Assembly (NCBI GenBank): GCA_947500435.1
Contig: CANMRV010000006.1
Coordinates: 1-64,000 of the forward strand
From: an uncultured Flavobacteriaceae bacterium
GTDB taxonomy: Bacteria > Bacteroidota > Bacteroidia > Flavobacteriales > Flavobacteriaceae
DNA length: 64,000 bases
Direction: 5' to 3'
In this document: positions 62,757-64,000 of the stretch, one piece after another
How the letters are laid out: each line of letters begins with the position of its first letter
Position numbering within the stretch: position 1 is the first letter of the stretch
Translations under genes and position numbers: made by a program
Notes under the pieces: model-generated
The model's database searches: none
The model's input: only the letters and a program-made list of their open reading frames with translations
What the model was told of the DNA's origin: nothing

Positions 62757-62933
62757 TTAACTTAAAAGATTACTATAAGTTATCAAATAACCAATATCAA
62801 AACCTCCATTGTCATCTTCAGTCTTCCATTCCAAAGCAATATAAATTAGCGCTAATATGATTAGGAGTCCTAATACAAAGTATAGCACTCTTTTGCTATT
62901 CAAATCTTTTCCTGGATTCTTTTTAGGTCTCAT
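62757..62933 (-). CDS. Truncated TonB-like small protein, 58 residues (possible pseudogene)
   Basis: A minus-strand frame from ATG at 62933 to TAA at 62757 encodes 58 residues. The N-terminus (KKNPGKDLN, then YFVLGLLIILALIYIALEWKT) aligns with the adjacent TonB (KKNPKKDLN, then YFIAGLAMVLALTYVALEWKT). After the membrane helix it has only about 20 residues (EDDNGGFDIGYLITYSNLLS) with no Pro-rich linker or TonB C-terminal domain. It is either a remnant of a tonB paralogue truncated by the adjacent repeat patch, or a genuine microprotein with one helix that might interact with ExbB/ExbD. The stop codon lies 4 bases from the repeat patch. Confidence 0.6.
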   Translation of the reverse strand: MRPKKNPGKDLNSKRVLYFVLGLLIILALIYIALEWKTEDDNGGFDIGYLITYSNLLS

Positions 62934-62955
62934 ATTTTAAAGGTTTAATTGGATA

Positions 62956-62989
62956 TTAAAAAACCATCCCTCGGATAGCGGGATGGTTT
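62956..62989 (-). terminator. Terminator of the TonB gene
   Basis: On the minus strand AAACCATCCC and GGGATGGTTT form a stem with a 9-base loop, followed by a TTTTTT run. It lies 28 bases beyond the tonB stop at 63018, separating it from the truncated copy. Confidence 0.8.
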
Positions 62990-63017
62990 AAAATGTCTCA
63001 ATGATTATGCCATATAC

Positions 63018-63725
63018 TTATTGAAGCTTAAAGGTAATAGGAATACTAAAAGGTACTCTTACTGGATTACCTCTTTGCCTTCCAGGTTTCATATCAGGTA
63101 GCTTGGTAATAATACGTGTCGCTTCTGCGCCTAATGTTTTATCTGGGCTGCGAGCAATTTGAACATTACCGATACTCCCATCTTTTTGAATTACAAAATG
63201 CATATAAACTTTACCTTGAATATCCATTTCTTGTGCAATTTCAGGATAGCGAAAGTTCTTACGAATATGTTTGTTCATCATTTTGTTGAAACAGGCTTTC
63301 TTGTCTGATTCATTTTCACATCCGGGAAAAACAGGCGCATCTTCTACTAAAATAAAAGGTACATCTACATCCTCTTCTATATCAGCAGTTTCGATATCTT
63401 TGACCTCGGCAACTTCTTTCTCCTCATCACTTTCAGTTGTATCAATGATAGATTCTTCAACCTCTACCTCGTCCTCAACAACTTCTATTATTTCAGGTGC
63501 GGCAGGGGGAGTTGGAGGTTTTGGTGGTTCTATATGTACTAATTCAACATCTTCTATTAGCTCATCATCAACTATCATAGCAGTTCTCTCATAAGTTTCC
63601 CCATAAAACGTTTTCCATTCTAAGGCGACATAGGTCAGTGCAAGTACCATGGCTAGTCCAGCAATAAAGTACATACCACTGTTTCGGTTCAAATCTTTTT
63701 TTGGATTCTTTTTTACTTCCATCAT
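63018..63725 (-). CDS. TonB-family energy transducer
   Basis: A second TonB-like protein in the window. The 235 residues have a Lys-rich cytoplasmic start (KKNPKKDLN), one membrane helix (about 15-38), a Pro/Glu-rich spacer (HIEPPKPPTPPAAPEI then Glu/Asp/Val-rich) and a C-terminal TonB domain with IQGKVYMHFVIQKDGSIG and VPFSIPITFKL. It is shorter than the TonB/TolA-like protein at 13.3 kb and lacks its coiled coil. A hairpin lies 12 bases ahead of its start. Its truncated sister gene is downstream. Confidence 0.93.
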   Translation of the reverse strand: MMEVKKNPKKDLNRNSGMYFIAGLAMVLALTYVALEWKTFYGETYERTAMIVDDELIEDVELVHIEPPKPPTPPAAPEIIEVVEDEVEVEESIIDTTESDEEKEVAEVKDIETADIEEDVDVPFILVEDAPVFPGCENESDKKACFNKMMNKHIRKNFRYPEIAQEMDIQGKVYMHFVIQKDGSIGNVQIARSPDKTLGAEATRIITKLPDMKPGRQRGNPVRVPFSIPITFKLQ

Positions 63726-63737
63726 TTAAAGTTTTTA

Positions 63738-63753
63738 TCCGCCAACTGGCGGA
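63738..63753. repeat. Short inverted repeat upstream of tonB
   Basis: TCCGCCA and TGGCGGA (63738-63744 and 63747-63753) form a hairpin with 2-base loop, 12 bases before the tonB start. On the minus strand it is preceded by AAACCAT as in the tonB terminator, so it may be the residue of a similar element from an upstream gene copy. Confidence 0.4.
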
Positions 63754-63872
63754 ATGGTTTAACATTCTTTTCAAGTCTACCGTATTAGCATCCGGAATTA
63801 ATACAGCTAGTTTTTAGGCTTGATTAATGTTTTCATAAATCTCGTATTCTTGCGGGGTTTAAAAAACGAGTA

Positions 63873-64000
63873 ATGAGGGAAAAGCGTTTGGAGATGAGTG
63901 AAACATCCTTTTTAATGAGTCAATCATTTTTAGAAATCCCGTATACAGCTAAAAACTTGAGTGAAACTTCAATTACAGAGCGCATTTTTCGTGCCGAAGA
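63873..64000 (+). CDS. N-terminal fragment of an unrecognised protein, cut by the window end
   Basis: A frame opens at ATG 63873 and continues to the end of the window without a stop (42 codons plus 2 bases). The visible sequence (MREKRLEMSETSFLMSQSFLEI and onward) has no signal peptide or motif I recognise. An alternative start is Met at 63894. A -7-like TATTCTTG at 63845-63852 (one mismatch) lies upstream, which supports a gene. The family cannot be assigned from this fragment. Confidence 0.5.
   Translation, partial: MREKRLEMSETSFLMSQSFLEIPYTAKNLSETSITERIFRAE

Noticed and set aside
1-64000. Possible CRISPR, prophage or insertion sequence
   Set aside because: No regularly spaced repeats, transposase, integrase or phage structural gene is seen. 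The direct repeats noted are two tRNAs, one 81-base duplication and a lipoyl duplication.

Overview
The window looks like a chromosomal segment of a Flavobacteriaceae member (phylum Bacteroidota), probably marine. The evidence is low GC, promoter-like elements of the Bacteroidota type TAnnTTTG, gliding/type IX secretion genes (gldJ, porV), a 2TM-domain protein, a DUF5686 protein, TonB-rich energy transduction and a lipoprotein arylsulfatase. NhaD and a membrane pyrophosphatase of the K+-dependent class fit a saline habitat. No insertion sequence, integrase, prophage or CRISPR array is visible. The bulk is ordinary core genome.

Layout. 1-78: 3' end of a 5S rRNA with its terminator. 0.1-9.1 kb: a sulfatase, then gltB-gltD (GOGAT) and an acyl-CoA dehydrogenase on the minus strand. 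9.4-15.5 kb, plus strand: a Glu/Leu-type dehydrogenase, nhaD, exbB/exbD/TonB-like genes and folC. 15.5-24.2 kb: two tRNA-Val genes (TAC, GAC) bracket a tight five-gene minus-strand operon of Planctomycetes style: a DUF1549/DUF1553 haem lipoprotein with a LamG-like insert, a Tat-exported DUF1501 protein, a Tat-exported NHL propeller, a membrane cytochrome-LRR fusion and an FMN 2-hydroxyacid dehydrogenase. This is the most unusual block. 24.2-28.9 kb: murF, gldJ and porV, with no porU between the last two. 28.9-34.3 kb: cdd, pdhA and the PDH E2 gene, then an M28 peptidase/SDR/orphan operon.

34.3-47.5 kb: a cyclophilin, an MG2/plug-like surface protein, an SprT-like gene, manC, a DUF389 protein, a MlaE/MlaF-like ABC pair, a PafA-like phosphatase, murI, folA and a class V aminotransferase. 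47.7-50.7 kb: a stand-alone CBM48 protein, a structured non-coding repeat region, and a DUF427-egtD-egtB ergothioneine cluster. 50.8-56.8 kb: thyA, a CNT nucleoside transporter, a bifunctional nuclease, etfA/etfB and pdhB. 56.9-64 kb: a DUF5686 protein, a soluble (ppa) and a membrane (hppA) pyrophosphatase, and a TonB gene with a truncated 58-residue TonB-like neighbour.

How genes work together. GOGAT plus the dehydrogenase interconvert glutamate and 2-oxoglutarate. Acyl-CoA dehydrogenase donates electrons to EtfAB. PDH E1alpha/E2 and E1beta are encoded about 25 kb apart. FolC, FolA, ThyA, Cdd and the nucleoside transporter serve folate and pyrimidine metabolism. The two pyrophosphatases remove PPi, one conserving energy as an ion gradient. 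Five starts were moved downstream of the longest open frame because the extension runs through a terminator or promoter or overlaps the neighbouring gene (sulfatase, murF, porV, murI, the MlaF-like gene). The sprT and DUF5686 starts were moved to replace TTG with ATG.
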